Numbered from the stretch's first letter, positions 1-10,053 are shown. The stretch is 64,000 nt of DNA from Macrococcus sp. DPC7161 (GCF_004117835.1 NZ_SDSC01000002.1:1-64000), one strand, 5' to 3'. Made by a program: numbers and translations. The notes: generated by a model not told the origin, from the letters alone.

Positions 1-204
<204 letters not shown>

Positions 205-305
205 GATTGCTTGATATAAGCTCTTGATTGGTTAAGCCAATCACTCTTTGGGAGTGAACTAAGTTCACTCAAATTATTGGAATTAACGTTGACATATTGT
301 CATTC

Positions 306-321
306 AGTTTTCAATGTTCAT
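306..321 (-). promoter_or_regulatory. boxA-like antitermination site in rrn leader
   Basis: The complement reads ATGAACATTGAAAACT, similar to the boxA element of Firmicute rRNA leaders (consensus close to TGCTCTTTGAAAACT). It lies between the rrn promoter and the 16S 5' end, where an Nus-factor boxA belongs. The match is imperfect; position and context carry the call. Confidence 0.5.
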
Positions 322-342
322 TTTTTGTTGCTACAAGAAACA

Positions 343-371
343 ATTTTACCAGGTTTAAAACCTTTGGTCAA
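343..371 (-). promoter_or_regulatory. rRNA operon promoter P2
   Basis: On the minus strand TTGACC (366-371) is followed after exactly 17 bases by TAAAAT (343-348). It lies about 140 bp upstream of the 16S 5' end. A sigma-A promoter in this place is the expected downstream promoter of a staphylococcal rrn operon. Confidence 0.75.
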
Positions 372-437
372 GCTTTATTTTGAAGAAGTTTTACACTCTT
401 TCGTTTCGCTTGTTGTTATCTCGTGGCTGCCTTATAA

Positions 438-466
438 ATATTACGCTCTTTTCAACCGCTTATCAA
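438..466 (-). promoter_or_regulatory. rRNA operon promoter P1
   Basis: On the minus strand TTGATA (461-466) and TAATAT (438-443) are separated by exactly 17 bases, about 95 bp upstream of P2. Tandem promoters are usual for Firmicute rrn operons. The rest of the 205-698 gap holds no credible gene. Confidence 0.65.
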
Positions 467-615
467 GTATCAATTTTACACTTCCGAAAAGATTTTATTT
501 ATAAGTTTCGTTTGTTGTTGCCCGCATCTCTGCCGGACAAGATATAACTATACAGGGTTTCAACACCTGCCACAAGCATAAAAATTACACTTTCATCAAT
601 GTTTTTTCGAAAAAT

Positions 616-657
616 AAGAAACACCTCTCCAACTTGTCCATTGAAAATGTGTTTCTT
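616..657 (-). terminator. putative terminator after patatin gene
   Basis: AAGAAACAC (616-624) and GTGTTTCTT (649-657) form a 9-bp stem with a long 24-nt loop. The minus strand continues into ATTTTTCG. It lies just downstream of the patatin gene and upstream of the rrn promoters. The long loop makes this weaker than the other terminators in the window. Confidence 0.5.
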
Positions 658-698
658 CCTATTATATGTCTTTAATATATTCATTTAGAATCTATCGT

Positions 699-1550
699 TT
701 ACTTTTGCTTTTTAATAAAACTTTGTATCTTTTCTATTCGTTTGAGTGCATCTTGATATCCTAAATCATAAAGTGCTTCTAATTTCTTTTTATCTTTTTC
801 CATTCTATCAACCTTTAAATCTTTAGACGGCCTAATTACTAAAGCGTGCCCAGACGTCTCTTGTTGAACAATAAAATTTAATGTTTCATTGTAGTGCCCT
901 GCTCTTTTTTGAATCGCTTCATCAACTTTTTTATAGCCTTTTACTTTAAATAATTTTGAGAGTTTACTTGTTTTTTTAGTATATCCTTCAGGTCTTGTTA
1001 ATACGACAATATTATTAACCATGCCATCTTGTTGTGCTTTTCGTAATGGTATTGGATCAACAATACCACCATCTAATAATTTTTTACCATTGTACTCCAC
1101 GACTGGTGCCATAAATGGCAGCGAGCTTGATGCTCTTAAAATCGTTAATAAATCATTTTTTAAATATGGCAAATTAAAATAAATCGGTTGTCCTGTTTCA
1201 CAGTCTGTACAACCAACCACATATTCGCCATCATATTGCTGAAATGTTTGTTCATCAAATGGTGCTAGCACTTTTGGAATTTCATCAAACAGAAAGTCCA
1301 TTCCAAACATCTCTCTATTTTTTATATAGTTATTCAACGACAAATAGCGTTTATCATCTAAAAAATCGATACTGACTTTTTTATTTCGTCCTCTTTGTCT
1401 CGATAAATAAGAAGCCGCCATATTACCACCAGCTGATACACCAATAACATATTTCAAATAAATTTCGTTATCCAAAAAACAATCTAACACACCTGCAGTA
1501 TAAATACCTCTCATACCGCCACCTTCTAAAACTAAACCACATGATTTCAT
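699..1550 (-). CDS. patatin-like phospholipase family protein
   Basis: This is a 283-residue serine acyl hydrolase of the bacterial patatin family (YjjU-like). The N-terminus carries the glycine-rich oxyanion loop GGGMRG (residues 10-15) and the nucleophile elbow GVSAG with Ser39. The dyad aspartate is Asp160 in the DGG motif. No signal peptide or membrane segment is visible, so it should act in the cytosol or at the inner membrane face. Family members cleave lipid acyl esters; the natural substrate is unknown. It is a single gene read leftward toward the rrn promoters, with a hairpin behind it. An ATG preceded by GGGGTGAAACT supports the start. Confidence 0.85.
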   Translation of the reverse strand: MKSCGLVLEGGGMRGIYTAGVLDCFLDNEIYLKYVIGVSAGGNMAASYLSRQRGRNKKVSIDFLDDKRYLSLNNYIKNREMFGMDFLFDEIPKVLAPFDEQTFQQYDGEYVVGCTDCETGQPIYFNLPYLKNDLLTILRASSSLPFMAPVVEYNGKKLLDGGIVDPIPLRKAQQDGMVNNIVVLTRPEGYTKKTSKLSKLFKVKGYKKVDEAIQKRAGHYNETLNFIVQQETSGHALVIRPSKDLKVDRMEKDKKKLEALYDLGYQDALKRIEKIQSFIKKQK

Positions 1551-1614
1551 AGTTTCACCCCTAAATCATCGAATCCTATTTCCGACTAATACTCACTATT
1601 TTACATTAAATTAA

Positions 1615-1647
1615 AAGCACACGCTTGATTTATACTCACGTGTGCTT
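1615..1647 (-). terminator. terminator of the secreted-protein gene
   Basis: AAGCACACG (1615-1623) pairs with CGTGTGCTT (1639-1647). The minus strand ends in TTTTAATTTAA. It sits directly after the stop at 1654. Confidence 0.75.
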
Positions 1648-1653
1648 ATCCTA

Positions 1654-3171
1654 CTATTTAATTGAGATGCTTTCAGTATAAAGCGTCTTTGTACCTTGCT
1701 TCAATCTGATAAATGCTTCACCAGTAATATCTGCAGTTGTTTTACTTTCAATTTCGACAACTGCGTTACCTTCATCATCAGTTTTAATATCAAATTCCGA
1801 ACTATAACCTACTGGATTCCAAGTACCATTGATTAAAAATGAACCAATTTGATTGCCACCCGCTTGATAAATACCTACTTTAAATCCACTTAAAGTAGCG
1901 TTGGGTTGTAATCCTTTAATTTTTAATGTTGTTTTAAATGGGGTTCCATTTTGAATGTCACCTACTTCAAAGTCATATTGGTCATTTGTTGGTGTAATTA
2001 TGACTTTTCCTTCGTAACCATAGCTGCCAGGTTTAAAAGTTGAAGTGTCATACCATTTATAACTTGGACTCGGTGTTGCCCACGGTTCTTTTTGTGGTTC
2101 AGTTGATACTTCCGGTTTCTCAAAAGGTAATAAAGGTGACTTTTCATCTAATGTCACTTTGCCTTTGAAACTTTTATAACCTTCTTTAGTGCCTAACCAA
2201 TCCACAAGGTTTTCTAGTAATTTTTTATCATCTTGCTCTTTATAGCCATCATAAGTTTTCTTTGGTTTCCCACTATCTTCTCTTAAATATTTAGGTGTGC
2301 TATCTTCCACTAAAGATGAATCACCTATAAATGCCGCCTTACCTAAGCCAACTTTACTTACAGCAACATAAGCACCTTCTTTTTTCCCACCACCAAAGTA
2401 AACACCTTGGTCAACTGCTGGCTTCCATTTGTTCTGTTCGCTTAAACCGTCCGGTAAATATACTAATCCTTTAGCAATATTCGGTTTAGTAATCGCGATT
2501 GTTGAACCTGCATGCATCGCTACACTATTCACGCCTTCTGTAATACCTAATCCATCTTTACCTTTAACGATGTTATTTGCTGTAAGGTCACCTAAAGCAT
2601 TGTATCTAAAACGAACACCAAAATGCGCAGATAACCAATCTGAACTTGTTACACCTTGCATTTTTTCTGATGCTTTCTCTTCAGCTGACATATCTTTTGT
2701 TGGATCTAAAAACGCTCCTCTTCGATAGCCATTAAATACTTCTGAAGAATCAAAACGATTTAAATTACGATCTGCATTGTAGTGATCTGCAATAAAAAAT
2801 ACACTACCTCCTTTTTGAACATACTTTAAAATCGCTGCTTGTTCACTTGCTTTAAATGGAATGTTCGCTTCTGGTATTACAAAGATTTCATAATCTTTAA
2901 TATCTTCATATGTAATTGCAGTATTCTTTCTTAATTCTTTAACCGTATATCCTTGGTTCGCCATTCCTTGAGCAAAGTCTGAAAATCCACCGTCAATAAC
3001 CCAGTCCGCTGCACCCGCAGTTTGTCCATGTGTATTATCGACTAGAACTTCTTTATGATTAGATACTTTCGGCAATATCTCTGGTGCTATGTCCTTGTAA
3101 CTTTCTGCAAATGATGTACTTGTTAATAAACCAAGTGTTACTAATGAAGTTATCCCAATTTTTTTGAACAT
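1654..3171 (-). CDS. secreted protein with GATase1/DUF4350-like N-terminal domain
   Basis: I set the start at ATG 3171 because GGAG lies 7 bases before it and the product then begins with a classical signal peptide (MFKKIGITSLVTLGLL, cleavage near SFA-ES). The 505-residue protein would be exported. Residues about 40-330 resemble the class I glutamine-amidotransferase-like fold used by DUF4350-type proteins: a VLVDNTHGQ strand, an FVIPEANIPF strand and a GGSVFFIADHYN loop. The last ~120 residues, after a Pro-rich linker (KPEVSTEPQKEP), look like a separate beta-rich domain. No LPXTG anchor is present. The gene is divergent from phnD. Function is unknown; similar secreted proteins are sometimes labelled DNA-binding, which I cannot verify here. 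Confidence 0.7.
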   Translation of the reverse strand: MFKKIGITSLVTLGLLTSTSFAESYKDIAPEILPKVSNHKEVLVDNTHGQTAGAADWVIDGGFSDFAQGMANQGYTVKELRKNTAITYEDIKDYEIFVIPEANIPFKASEQAAILKYVQKGGSVFFIADHYNADRNLNRFDSSEVFNGYRRGAFLDPTKDMSAEEKASEKMQGVTSSDWLSAHFGVRFRYNALGDLTANNIVKGKDGLGITEGVNSVAMHAGSTIAITKPNIAKGLVYLPDGLSEQNKWKPAVDQGVYFGGGKKEGAYVAVSKVGLGKAAFIGDSSLVEDSTPKYLREDSGKPKKTYDGYKEQDDKKLLENLVDWLGTKEGYKSFKGKVTLDEKSPLLPFEKPEVSTEPQKEPWATPSPSYKWYDTSTFKPGSYGYEGKVIITPTNDQYDFEVGDIQNGTPFKTTLKIKGLQPNATLSGFKVGIYQAGGNQIGSFLINGTWNPVGYSSEFDIKTDDEGNAVVEIESKTTADITGEAFIRLKQGTKTLYTESISIK

Positions 3172-3406
3172 GTTTTGTCTCCTCTTTAGTTCTAGAATAG
3201 GTTTTACACTTACAACGTTCATATACATGTATATTCTACACAAAATTACTTGTGCGAAATATTTAATTTTTGTAAAAATTGTATGAATAGATATACTAAA
3301 TATTTACATTCTTTTTACCTAAAGTTTACAAAATAAATGTATTGTTTATGTACATTATTTGGTATTATAGATTTGTATTCACATTCTAATTTTAAGGGAG
3401 ATTATT

Positions 3407-4339
3407 ATGTTTAAAAAAGTATTAAAAACGTCAGTACCTGTTGTAGCTGCAGCATCATTACTTGTTGCTTGTGGTTCTAATGATTCAAAAGACTCTAAAT
3501 CAGATGCTAAAGGTGGTTCTTACAAACCTGAAAAGTTAACAGTACAGTTTGTACCTTCACAAAACGCTGAAACTTTAGAAGCTAAAGCTAAGCCATTAGA
3601 AAAATTACTTAAAAAAGAATTGGGTATCCCAGTAGAAGTTTCTGTTTCTACAAACTACAACACAATCGTTGAAGCAATGAAATCAAAAAAAGTAGATGTT
3701 GGTTTCTTACCTCCAACTGCATACGTATTAGCTCATGATCAAAAAGCTGCAGACGTATTATTACAAGCACAACGTTTCGGTGTTAATAACGACGGATCAC
3801 CTACTAAAGAATTAGTAGATTTCTACAAATCTCAATTCATCGTTAAAAAAGGTTCAGATATTAAAAGCCTAAAAGACATGAAGGGTAAAAAGATTGCAAT
3901 GCAAGATGTTACTTCAACAGCAGGATATGTATTCCCAGCAGTTGATTTAAAAAATGAAGGCATCGACCCATTAAAAGATATGAAAGTAACAACTGTTAAA
4001 GGTCATGACCAAGCTGTTATTTCATTATTAAATGGTGATGTAGACGTTGCAGTTACTTTCCAAGATGCACGTAACATCGTGAAAAAAGACCAACCAAATG
4101 TATTCAAAGATACTGAAATCGTAAAATTAACAGAAAAAATCCCTAATGACACAATTTCTGTTCGTTCTGATATGACAGATGAGTGGAAAAAGAAATTAAC
4201 TGATGCTTTCATCAAAATTGGAAAAGATAAAGAAGGACACAAAATCATCCAAGAGGTATACTCACACGAAGGTTATGTGAAATCAGATGATTCAAAATTC
4301 GATATTATTCGTGAGTACGATAAAAAGGTTAAAAAATAA
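3407..4339 (+). CDS. phnD: phosphonate/phosphite ABC transporter substrate-binding lipoprotein
   Basis: A 310-residue periplasmic-binding-type lipoprotein. The signal peptide ends in the lipobox LLVAC at residues 18-22, so Cys22 would be lipidated and the protein tethered outside the membrane. The body matches the PhnD/PtxB/HtxB family: LTVQFVPSQNAETLEAKAKPL near the start, VGFLPPTAY and an MQDVTSTAGYVFP ligand-loop region. It is the first gene of phnD-phnC-phnE-phnE, all rightward. AAGGGAG precedes the ATG by 8 bases. The natural ligand could be phosphonate, phosphite or another phosphorus oxyanion; sequence alone does not decide. Confidence 0.9.
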   Translation: MFKKVLKTSVPVVAAASLLVACGSNDSKDSKSDAKGGSYKPEKLTVQFVPSQNAETLEAKAKPLEKLLKKELGIPVEVSVSTNYNTIVEAMKSKKVDVGFLPPTAYVLAHDQKAADVLLQAQRFGVNNDGSPTKELVDFYKSQFIVKKGSDIKSLKDMKGKKIAMQDVTSTAGYVFPAVDLKNEGIDPLKDMKVTTVKGHDQAVISLLNGDVDVAVTFQDARNIVKKDQPNVFKDTEIVKLTEKIPNDTISVRSDMTDEWKKKLTDAFIKIGKDKEGHKIIQEVYSHEGYVKSDDSKFDIIREYDKKVKK

Positions 4340-4372
4340 GGTAACGTACGATTAAACTATTAGAATTACATC

Positions 4373-4401
4373 AAGCTAAACTCACCACTTGAGTTTAGCT
4401 T
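4373..4401 (+). terminator. attenuating hairpin between phnD and phnC
   Basis: AAGCTAAACTC (4373-4383) pairs with GAGTTTAGCTT (4391-4401), followed by TTTTC. It lies between the binding-protein gene and the ATPase gene. It probably gives partial termination, so the binding protein is made in excess over the membrane complex, a common design in ABC operons. Confidence 0.7.
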
Positions 4402-4424
4402 TTTCTATCATAAGGAGTGGCATT

Positions 4425-5198
4425 ATGTCTCAAATCATTTTTAAAGATGTTAATAAAGTTTATCCAAATGGTCACGTAGGTTTGGATAATGTTAATTTAA
4501 GTATTAATCAAGGAGAGTTTATTGTAATCGTTGGTTTATCGGGTGCTGGTAAATCAACTTTACTTCGCTCAATAAATAGATTACACGAAATTTCATCAGG
4601 TGATATTTCAATCGATGGCGAATCAATCACTAAAGCTAAAGGTAATAAATTATTAATGATGCGTAGAGATATCGGTATGATATTCCAAAGCTTTAATCTT
4701 GTGAAACGTTCTTCAGTCATCAGAAATGTATTAAGTGGTCGCGTTGGATATCATCCAACATGGAAAATGATTCTTGGCTTATTCCCTAAAAAGGACAAGC
4801 AAATTGCCCTTGAAGCTTTGGACCGTGTCAATATTGTAGAAAAAGCATACAGCCGTGCAGATGAATTATCAGGTGGACAACAACAACGTGTGTCTATCGC
4901 ACGTGCCCTTGCTCAAGAACCAAAAATTATTTTAGCTGATGAACCTGTCGCATCTCTTGATCCATTAACTACAAAACAAGTAATGGACGATTTAAAACGT
5001 ATCAATCAAGAACTTGGTATCACTGTTATTGTAAACTTGCATTTTGTTGACTTAGCACGCGAGTATGCAACACGTATCATTGGTTTACGTGCAGGTAAAA
5101 TTGTGTTTGATGGTCCTGTTCAAGAGGCTACAGATCAAGCATTCTCTGAAATTTACGGTCGTGAGATTAAAGATGATGAGTTGATGGGGGTGAAATAA
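4425..5198 (+). CDS. phnC: phosphonate ABC transporter ATP-binding protein
   Basis: A 257-residue ABC ATPase that powers phosphonate/phosphite uptake. I chose ATG 4425 because AAGGAG lies 8 bases upstream. It carries Walker [10 protein letters not shown], signature LSGGQQQR, Walker [10 protein letters not shown] and the H-loop region VNLHFVD. The phrase [19 protein letters not shown] is typical of PhnC and not of amino-acid transport ATPases. Its stop codon overlaps the start of the next gene (TAATG), which indicates translational coupling. Confidence 0.92.
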   Translation: MSQIIFKDVNKVYPNGHVGLDNVNLSINQGEFIVIVGLSGAGKSTLLRSINRLHEISSGDISIDGESITKAKGNKLLMMRRDIGMIFQSFNLVKRSSVIRNVLSGRVGYHPTWKMILGLFPKKDKQIALEALDRVNIVEKAYSRADELSGGQQQRVSIARALAQEPKIILADEPVASLDPLTTKQVMDDLKRINQELGITVIVNLHFVDLAREYATRIIGLRAGKIVFDGPVQEATDQAFSEIYGREIKDDELMGVK

Positions 5199-5980
5199 TG
5201 CAAACAACACCCAAAATAAAAACAAACGGGCGCTTAAAAACTGCATTTACACTACTGCTTTTCATTGTTTTATTAATTTGGAGTGGCTTTAAAACAAACT
5301 TTAGTATAGCAAGTTTATCTACCGGCGCACCAGAAATGATGAATTTAGTAAAAGAAATGTTACCACCTGATTGGTCATATTTCAAAGAAATTGTTGATCC
5401 TATGCTCGATACAATCCGTATGGCTATTTTAGGTACAACTTTTGGTTCGTTACTCGCTGTACCAGTAGCACTATTATCAGCAAGTAACGTTTTCAAATCT
5501 AAATGGATTAACTTTCCTGTACGATTGTTTTTAAATATCATTCGTACAATTCCCGACTTACTACTTGCTTCTATATTTGTTGCTGTATTCGGTATTGGTG
5601 CACTACCAGGTATCTTTGCATTAACAGTACTATCATTCGGTATTGTCGCTAAATTATTTTATGAATCTCTTGAAAATATTGACGATGGTCCTTTAGAAGC
5701 TATGACAGCTGTAGGTGCAAACAAATCTAAATGGGTGACATTTGGTGTGTTACCTCAAGCCATTGCACCTTATTTATCATTCGTATTATTCACATTTGAA
5801 ATTAATATCCGTGCAGCAGCAGTACTTGGTTTAGTAGGTGCTGGTGGTATTGGATTGTTTTATGACAAAACACTTGGCTATTTTGAATATCCTAAAGTAA
5901 CAACCATTATTATTTTTACATTATTAATCGTAATGGTGATTGATTACTTAAGTACGAAAGTGAGGGAGAAATTATTATAA
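5198..5980 (+). CDS. phnE: phosphonate ABC transporter permease (first)
   Basis: A 260-residue inner-membrane permease with about six hydrophobic segments. The binding-protein-dependent transport (EAA) loop is seen as ESLENIDDGPLEAMTAVGANKSKW, where it contacts the ATPase. The start overlaps the phnC stop, and the stop overlaps the next start, so the operon is translationally coupled. It would pair with the second permease as a heterodimer around PhnC. Confidence 0.9.
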   Translation: MQTTPKIKTNGRLKTAFTLLLFIVLLIWSGFKTNFSIASLSTGAPEMMNLVKEMLPPDWSYFKEIVDPMLDTIRMAILGTTFGSLLAVPVALLSASNVFKSKWINFPVRLFLNIIRTIPDLLLASIFVAVFGIGALPGIFALTVLSFGIVAKLFYESLENIDDGPLEAMTAVGANKSKWVTFGVLPQAIAPYLSFVLFTFEINIRAAAVLGLVGAGGIGLFYDKTLGYFEYPKVTTIIIFTLLIVMVIDYLSTKVREKLL

Positions 5981-6783
5981 TGAAAAATTATGACCATATT
6001 AAACCTAAATCATCGGTCCCTAGCATCATTCGTACTGTTTTATTAGTAATTGTACTCTTACTTATTTACATTTGGGCTTTCAGCGGAATGCCGAAAATAG
6101 AAATTAAAGAAAAGTCTTTAGAAATCATCTCTAACATATGGAAAGGCATTATCCATCCTGATACGGGTTATATTTACATGCCTGAAGGAGAAGATTTATT
6201 ACGTGGGTTATTAGAAACATTTGCAATCGCGTTTTTAGGTACAGCCATTTCCGCAATACTATGTATCCCATTTGCATTTCTATCAGCAAGAAATATCTCT
6301 AACCGCTTCTTATCAGAAGTGAGTAAGTTTCTTTTAAGTTTGATTCGTGTCTTCCCAGAAATCATTATGGCTTTATTATTTATTAAAGCTGTTGGGCCAG
6401 GGGCGTTTGCTGGTGTATTAGCTGTCGGTATTCACTCTATTGGGATGCTAGGAAAGTTATTCGCTGAAGATATGGAGAATTTAGATATGGGACCAACCGA
6501 AGCTTTAACCGCAACAGGTGCCAATAAAACAAAGACGCTTATGTTTGCAATCGTACCACAAGTATTACCGGCATTTATTTCATTCGTGCTATACCGCTTT
6601 GAAATCAATCTAAGAAGCGCCTCTATTCTAGGATTAATCGGTGCGGGTGGTATTGGTACACCTTTAATATTCGCTTTACAAGGACGTACTTGGGATCGTG
6701 TAGGGATTATCCTAATTGGTATTGTACTTATGGTTATTATTGTTGATACCATCTCTGGCATGATTCGAAAGAAATTAGTATAA
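5980..6783 (+). CDS. phnE: phosphonate ABC transporter permease (second)
   Basis: A 267-residue paralogue of the preceding permease, with the same EAA-type loop (AEDMENLDMGPTEALTATGANKTK) and a similar C-terminal GLIGAGGIG motif. Two different PhnE-type permeases in one operon is the usual arrangement in staphylococci and bacilli. It ends the operon; a strong bidirectional hairpin follows within 10 bases. Confidence 0.9.
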   Translation: MKNYDHIKPKSSVPSIIRTVLLVIVLLLIYIWAFSGMPKIEIKEKSLEIISNIWKGIIHPDTGYIYMPEGEDLLRGLLETFAIAFLGTAISAILCIPFAFLSARNISNRFLSEVSKFLLSLIRVFPEIIMALLFIKAVGPGAFAGVLAVGIHSIGMLGKLFAEDMENLDMGPTEALTATGANKTKTLMFAIVPQVLPAFISFVLYRFEINLRSASILGLIGAGGIGTPLIFALQGRTWDRVGIILIGIVLMVIIVDTISGMIRKKLV

Positions 6784-6790
6784 ATAAAAA

Positions 6791-6820
6791 ACTTGCGATT
6801 TTAAAATTAAAATCGCAAGT
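6791..6820 (+). terminator. bidirectional terminator between phn operon and recR
   Basis: ACTTGCGATTTTAA (6791-6804) pairs with TTAAAATCGCAAGT (6807-6820), followed by TTTTTTTG on the plus strand and preceded by a run of A. It serves the convergent phnE and recR transcripts. Confidence 0.9.
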
Positions 6821-6829
6821 TTTTTTGTT

Positions 6830-7426
6830 TTATATTTCTGTTCTTCCCGAAATTGCTTTCGATAAAGTGACCTCATCTGCATATTCTAAATCACCACCGA
6901 CAGGTAAACCATGTGCAAGTCGTGTTGTTTTAATACCTATAGGTTTAACAAGTCGAGAAATATACATCGCTGTTGATTCACCTTCAATATTCGGATTGGT
7001 TGCTAAGATAAGTTCTGTAACAGATTCATCCTTCAATCGTGTTAATAACGATGAAATATTAATGTCTTCAGGGCCAATACCTTCCATTGGCGATATTGCG
7101 CCATGTAATACATGATATAAACCTTTATATTCACGCATTTTCTCCATCGCGATAACATCTTTCGTCTCTTCAACCACACAAATCATTGATCTGTCTCTTG
7201 ATTGATCCGAACACACGTAACATGGATCTGTATCTGTGATATGGCCACAAACCGAGCAATACGTTAACTCACGTTTGACATCAACAATCGACTTCGCAAA
7301 ATTCATTGCATCATCTTCTTTCATATCTAAAACATGAAATGCTAAACGACTTGCTGTTTTAGGGCCAATACCTGGTAACTTCATAAAGCTATCCATTAAC
7401 TTTGAAATCGGAGCTGGGTAATGCAT
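6830..7426 (-). CDS. recR: recombination mediator protein RecR
   Basis: A 198-residue DNA repair protein of the RecFOR pathway that helps load RecA at gaps. Visible parts are the N-terminal helix-hairpin-helix ([14 protein letters not shown]), the four-Cys zinc site [16 protein letters not shown] (residues 57-72) and the Toprim region (ICVVEE, then the [15 protein letters not shown] segment). Length is normal for the family. Its start overlaps the stop of the YbaB-family gene by one base, as in many Firmicutes. Confidence 0.97.
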   Translation of the reverse strand: MHYPAPISKLMDSFMKLPGIGPKTASRLAFHVLDMKEDDAMNFAKSIVDVKRELTYCSVCGHITDTDPCYVCSDQSRDRSMICVVEETKDVIAMEKMREYKGLYHVLHGAISPMEGIGPEDINISSLLTRLKDESVTELILATNPNIEGESTAMYISRLVKPIGIKTTRLAHGLPVGGDLEYADEVTLSKAISGRTEI

Positions 7427-7746
7427 TACATCATCCCTGGAATGTTTAATCCTTTAGTATGTTGGCCTAAACGTTGTGCTGTTACTTCGTCTGCTTTTGT
7501 TAAAGCATCGTTTGTAGCTGCTAATACTAAATCTTGTAACATTTCGATATCTTCTGGATCTACTACTTCTTCTTTAATGACAACATCAATCACTTCTTTA
7601 TGACCAGATACTACAACTGTAACCATACCGCCACCAGCTGTACCTTCAATGCGTTCTTCTTTTAATTTTTCTTGCTCTTCAGCCATTTTCTTTTGCATTT
7701 TTTGCATTTGTTTCATCATTTGTTGCATATTTCCGCCACCGCGCAT
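7426..7746 (-). CDS. YbaB/EbfC family nucleoid-associated protein
   Basis: A 106-residue DNA-binding nucleoid protein. The N-terminal Met/Gln/Lys-rich helix ([15 protein letters not shown]) and the [15 protein letters not shown] strand pair identify YbaB/EbfC. The start at 7746 is supported by AGGAGG 9 bases upstream and by the MRGGGN start common in staphylococcal homologues. It lies between dnaX and recR, the conserved setting for this family. It forms dimers that bind DNA; its exact role is not settled. Confidence 0.93.
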   Translation of the reverse strand: MRGGGNMQQMMKQMQKMQKKMAEEQEKLKEERIEGTAGGGMVTVVVSGHKEVIDVVIKEEVVDPEDIEMLQDLVLAATNDALTKADEVTAQRLGQHTKGLNIPGMM

Positions 7747-7766
7747 AATATAATTCCTCCTAAAAT

Positions 7767-9419
7767 TTAATCAATAATATTAATCGTATCTTTACCAAAC
7801 ATCGATTCAAGCATACCAACACCATCATCTTGTACGACAGGTTGCTCAACTTGAGCGGCTTTTTGTGGTTGCTTTTTATTTTCAATATAAGCATGTCTCA
7901 CTTGAAGCCATTGCGAGTCAGGTACACCTACCATTTTAACTTGTTTTTCAATAATTGTGTATACAATCGATTCAATCTCTGCTCTTTTTGTATCATCTTT
8001 GTTTACCATATTGCAATGAATATCTTCTTTGAACTTAATTAATACATGTGTGCTACTTGCTGCTACAGGCTCTGAATGATTCAATAAACTTACTAAGCCG
8101 TTCATTTGTTTCTCTTTCACATGATTTATTAAGACATGCCAATTTTCTCTTAAGTAATTCAAATCTTCTCGATTTGCATTGTCCAACACTTGTTCAATTT
8201 GACGGATTGAAAAAGCATTTTTATTTTTAGGTGATTTATCTACTTTTCTTGAAGGTGTCGGTGCACTAGCAGGAGTACCTGACGCCACTTTAGATTCCAA
8301 TGCTTTTAATCGCGATTCAAACTCTGGAGAAATTGCTGTTTCCTGTGGAACAACTTTTTTACCCTTACGCTTAATAAGCTCTGATAACTTCACAATCAAC
8401 ACTTCAAAGTGGACATTAGAATTAACAGAGAAACGCATCGAAACAAGCGTTTCGTTAATCTTATCAATCATTTCATAAAGTACATCTAAATCCAATTGAT
8501 AAATCGCTTCATCTGACTTTTGTCCTGTCACATTTTCCATGATCACATCACGAATAAAGTAGATTAAATCATTCACCAAACGTGATACTTCTTTGCCATC
8601 TGAAATGAATTGATGATACAACTGGAATGCTGATTTAACATCATGATTGATAATAAATGTCATCAACTGCATTAATTCCTTCTTACCAATACTACCTGTG
8701 ACATTCAATACATGATCTAACGTTAAATTTGAAGCACCAAAAGCAATCGCTTGGTCCAATATACTTAAAGCATCACGCATACCACCTTCTGCTGCAGTTG
8801 CAATAAAGTTTAATGCTTCTTGCTCGTATGGAATTGATTCTTTATCACATATAAAAGCTAAATGCGCTTCAATATCAGGTGTTGAAATGGCTTTAAAGTC
8901 AAACCTTTGGCATCTAGAAATAATCGTAGCAGGGATTTTATGCGGTTCAGTCGTTGCTAAAATAAAGATTGCATGACCAGGAGGTTCTTCTAACGTCTTT
9001 AAAAGCGCATTAAATGCACCTGTCGTTAACATATGCACCTCATCAATAATATACACTTTATACTTCGACTCACCAGGAGCATACTTTACTTTATCACGAA
9101 TATTGCGAATCTCATCCACACCATTATTACTCGCAGCATCAATTTCAATCACATCTGAATTTGTACCATTCGTAATTGAAATACATGTTGGACAGTGGTT
9201 ACAAGGCTCACCTGTATCACTCTCAGTACAGTTAATAGCTTTGGCAAAAATTTTCGCAATACTTGTTTTACCTGTACCACGTGGCCCATTGAATAAATAA
9301 GCGTGTGAAATTTTATTTTTTATAATCGCGTTTCTTAATGTCGTTGTGACATGCTTTTGACCAACAACTTCTTCAAAAGATTGAGAACGAAACACACGAT
9401 ACAATGCTTGATAACTCAT
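7767..9419 (-). CDS. dnaX: DNA polymerase III subunit gamma/tau
   Basis: A 550-residue clamp-loader ATPase of the replicative polymerase. It shows Walker [10 protein letters not shown] (about 45-53), a zinc-binding Cys cluster ([16 protein letters not shown]), Walker B IIDEVHML, and sensor 1 [19 protein letters not shown]. The C-terminal ~150 residues are the variable tau-type region. It heads the dnaX-YbaB-recR unit. The ATG at 9419 follows GGAGGCGCCTG. I did not find a convincing frameshift site that would produce a shorter gamma form. Confidence 0.96.
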   Translation of the reverse strand: MSYQALYRVFRSQSFEEVVGQKHVTTTLRNAIIKNKISHAYLFNGPRGTGKTSIAKIFAKAINCTESDTGEPCNHCPTCISITNGTNSDVIEIDAASNNGVDEIRNIRDKVKYAPGESKYKVYIIDEVHMLTTGAFNALLKTLEEPPGHAIFILATTEPHKIPATIISRCQRFDFKAISTPDIEAHLAFICDKESIPYEQEALNFIATAAEGGMRDALSILDQAIAFGASNLTLDHVLNVTGSIGKKELMQLMTFIINHDVKSAFQLYHQFISDGKEVSRLVNDLIYFIRDVIMENVTGQKSDEAIYQLDLDVLYEMIDKINETLVSMRFSVNSNVHFEVLIVKLSELIKRKGKKVVPQETAISPEFESRLKALESKVASGTPASAPTPSRKVDKSPKNKNAFSIRQIEQVLDNANREDLNYLRENWHVLINHVKEKQMNGLVSLLNHSEPVAASSTHVLIKFKEDIHCNMVNKDDTKRAEIESIVYTIIEKQVKMVGVPDSQWLQVRHAYIENKKQPQKAAQVEQPVVQDDGVGMLESMFGKDTINIID

Positions 9420-9631
9420 CAGGCGCCTCCAATGTTCATAATATAAATATTATAACAAGAAAAACAACGAACTCATATAAAAAAGGATAAGACAAAACGC
9501 CTTATTCTAAATCATAGCTATTTAATTGATTATATCTATCATCCACATAATTATCTTTTGTAGTTATACATTTGAATTTATGTATAGTGATAGACTAATT
9601 CATATATTTAGTACAAAAAGATACAAAAAAA

Positions 9632-9654
9632 ACACCAAACAATATGTTTGGTGT
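9632..9654 (-). terminator. terminator of SRP RNA
   Basis: ACACCAAAC (9632-9640) pairs with GTTTGGTGT (9646-9654). On the minus strand the stem is followed by eight T. It lies about 30 bases past the 3' end of the SRP RNA. The 9420-9685 interval otherwise holds only AT-rich sequence. Confidence 0.85.
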
Positions 9655-9685
9655 ATATATATTCACGATTATTATTTATTAAATA

Positions 9686-9956
9686 AAGCCGTGCATCTCA
9701 ACTTCGAAGTGTAGACACAAGCGTTACCTAAGTCGACAGCTCAAGAACGGCTACCCCAATCACATACGAATGACCACTTAATGCTGCTTCCTTCCGGACC
9801 TGACATGGTTCATGGGTTCATATTGGTTAGGACCGCTCTCTCAACACTACGTATTCAGGGCAGACCTCACAACCTACAATCCTCAGAAGAGAATTCGGTC
9901 TTGCATAAGCGGATTTCAAGTTCAAGGAACCGCTACCTCCCCACTTAGCACGGCAA
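9686..9956 (-). ncRNA. ffs: signal recognition particle RNA, large bacterial type
   Basis: The minus strand carries the conserved SRP domain IV core: GTCAGGTCCGGAAGGAAGCA (9785-9804 region). The ends GCCGTGC (9948-9954) and GCACGGC (9688-9694) close the long helix. About 271 nt, matching the long Firmicute form with an Alu domain (B. subtilis scRNA type) and not the short 4.5S RNA. It works with Ffh in co-translational targeting. It sits upstream of dnaX and has its own terminator. Ends are good to a few bases. Confidence 0.96.
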
Positions 9957-9998
9957 AGATAATCATACTATAACTCAAATACTTGTGCAAGTATAAAA

Positions 9999-10023
9999 GG
10001 ATGATGTACTCAAGTTACATCAC
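9999..10023 (-). terminator. probable terminator of the tre operon
   Basis: A stem formed by GGATGATGTA (9999-10008) and TACATCACC (10016-10024 region), with TTTTATAC next on the minus strand. It lies after the treR stop and before the SRP RNA. The U-run is short, so efficiency may be moderate. Confidence 0.6.
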
Positions 10024-10053
10024 CCTTCACCTCAAATATTATGTATTTTTACA

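Noticed and set aside
277-504. A 75-residue frame in the rRNA leader
   Set aside because: It overlaps both rrn promoters and the leader on the opposite strand and has no ribosome binding site.
499-684. A 61-residue minus-strand frame upstream of the rrn promoters
   Set aside because: No ribosome binding site, and it covers the hairpin behind the patatin gene. Likely chance.
9686-9956. A tmRNA or RNase P RNA
   Set aside because: The GGTCCGGAAGGAAGCA core and closing ends are diagnostic of SRP RNA; no tag ORF or RNase P core is present.
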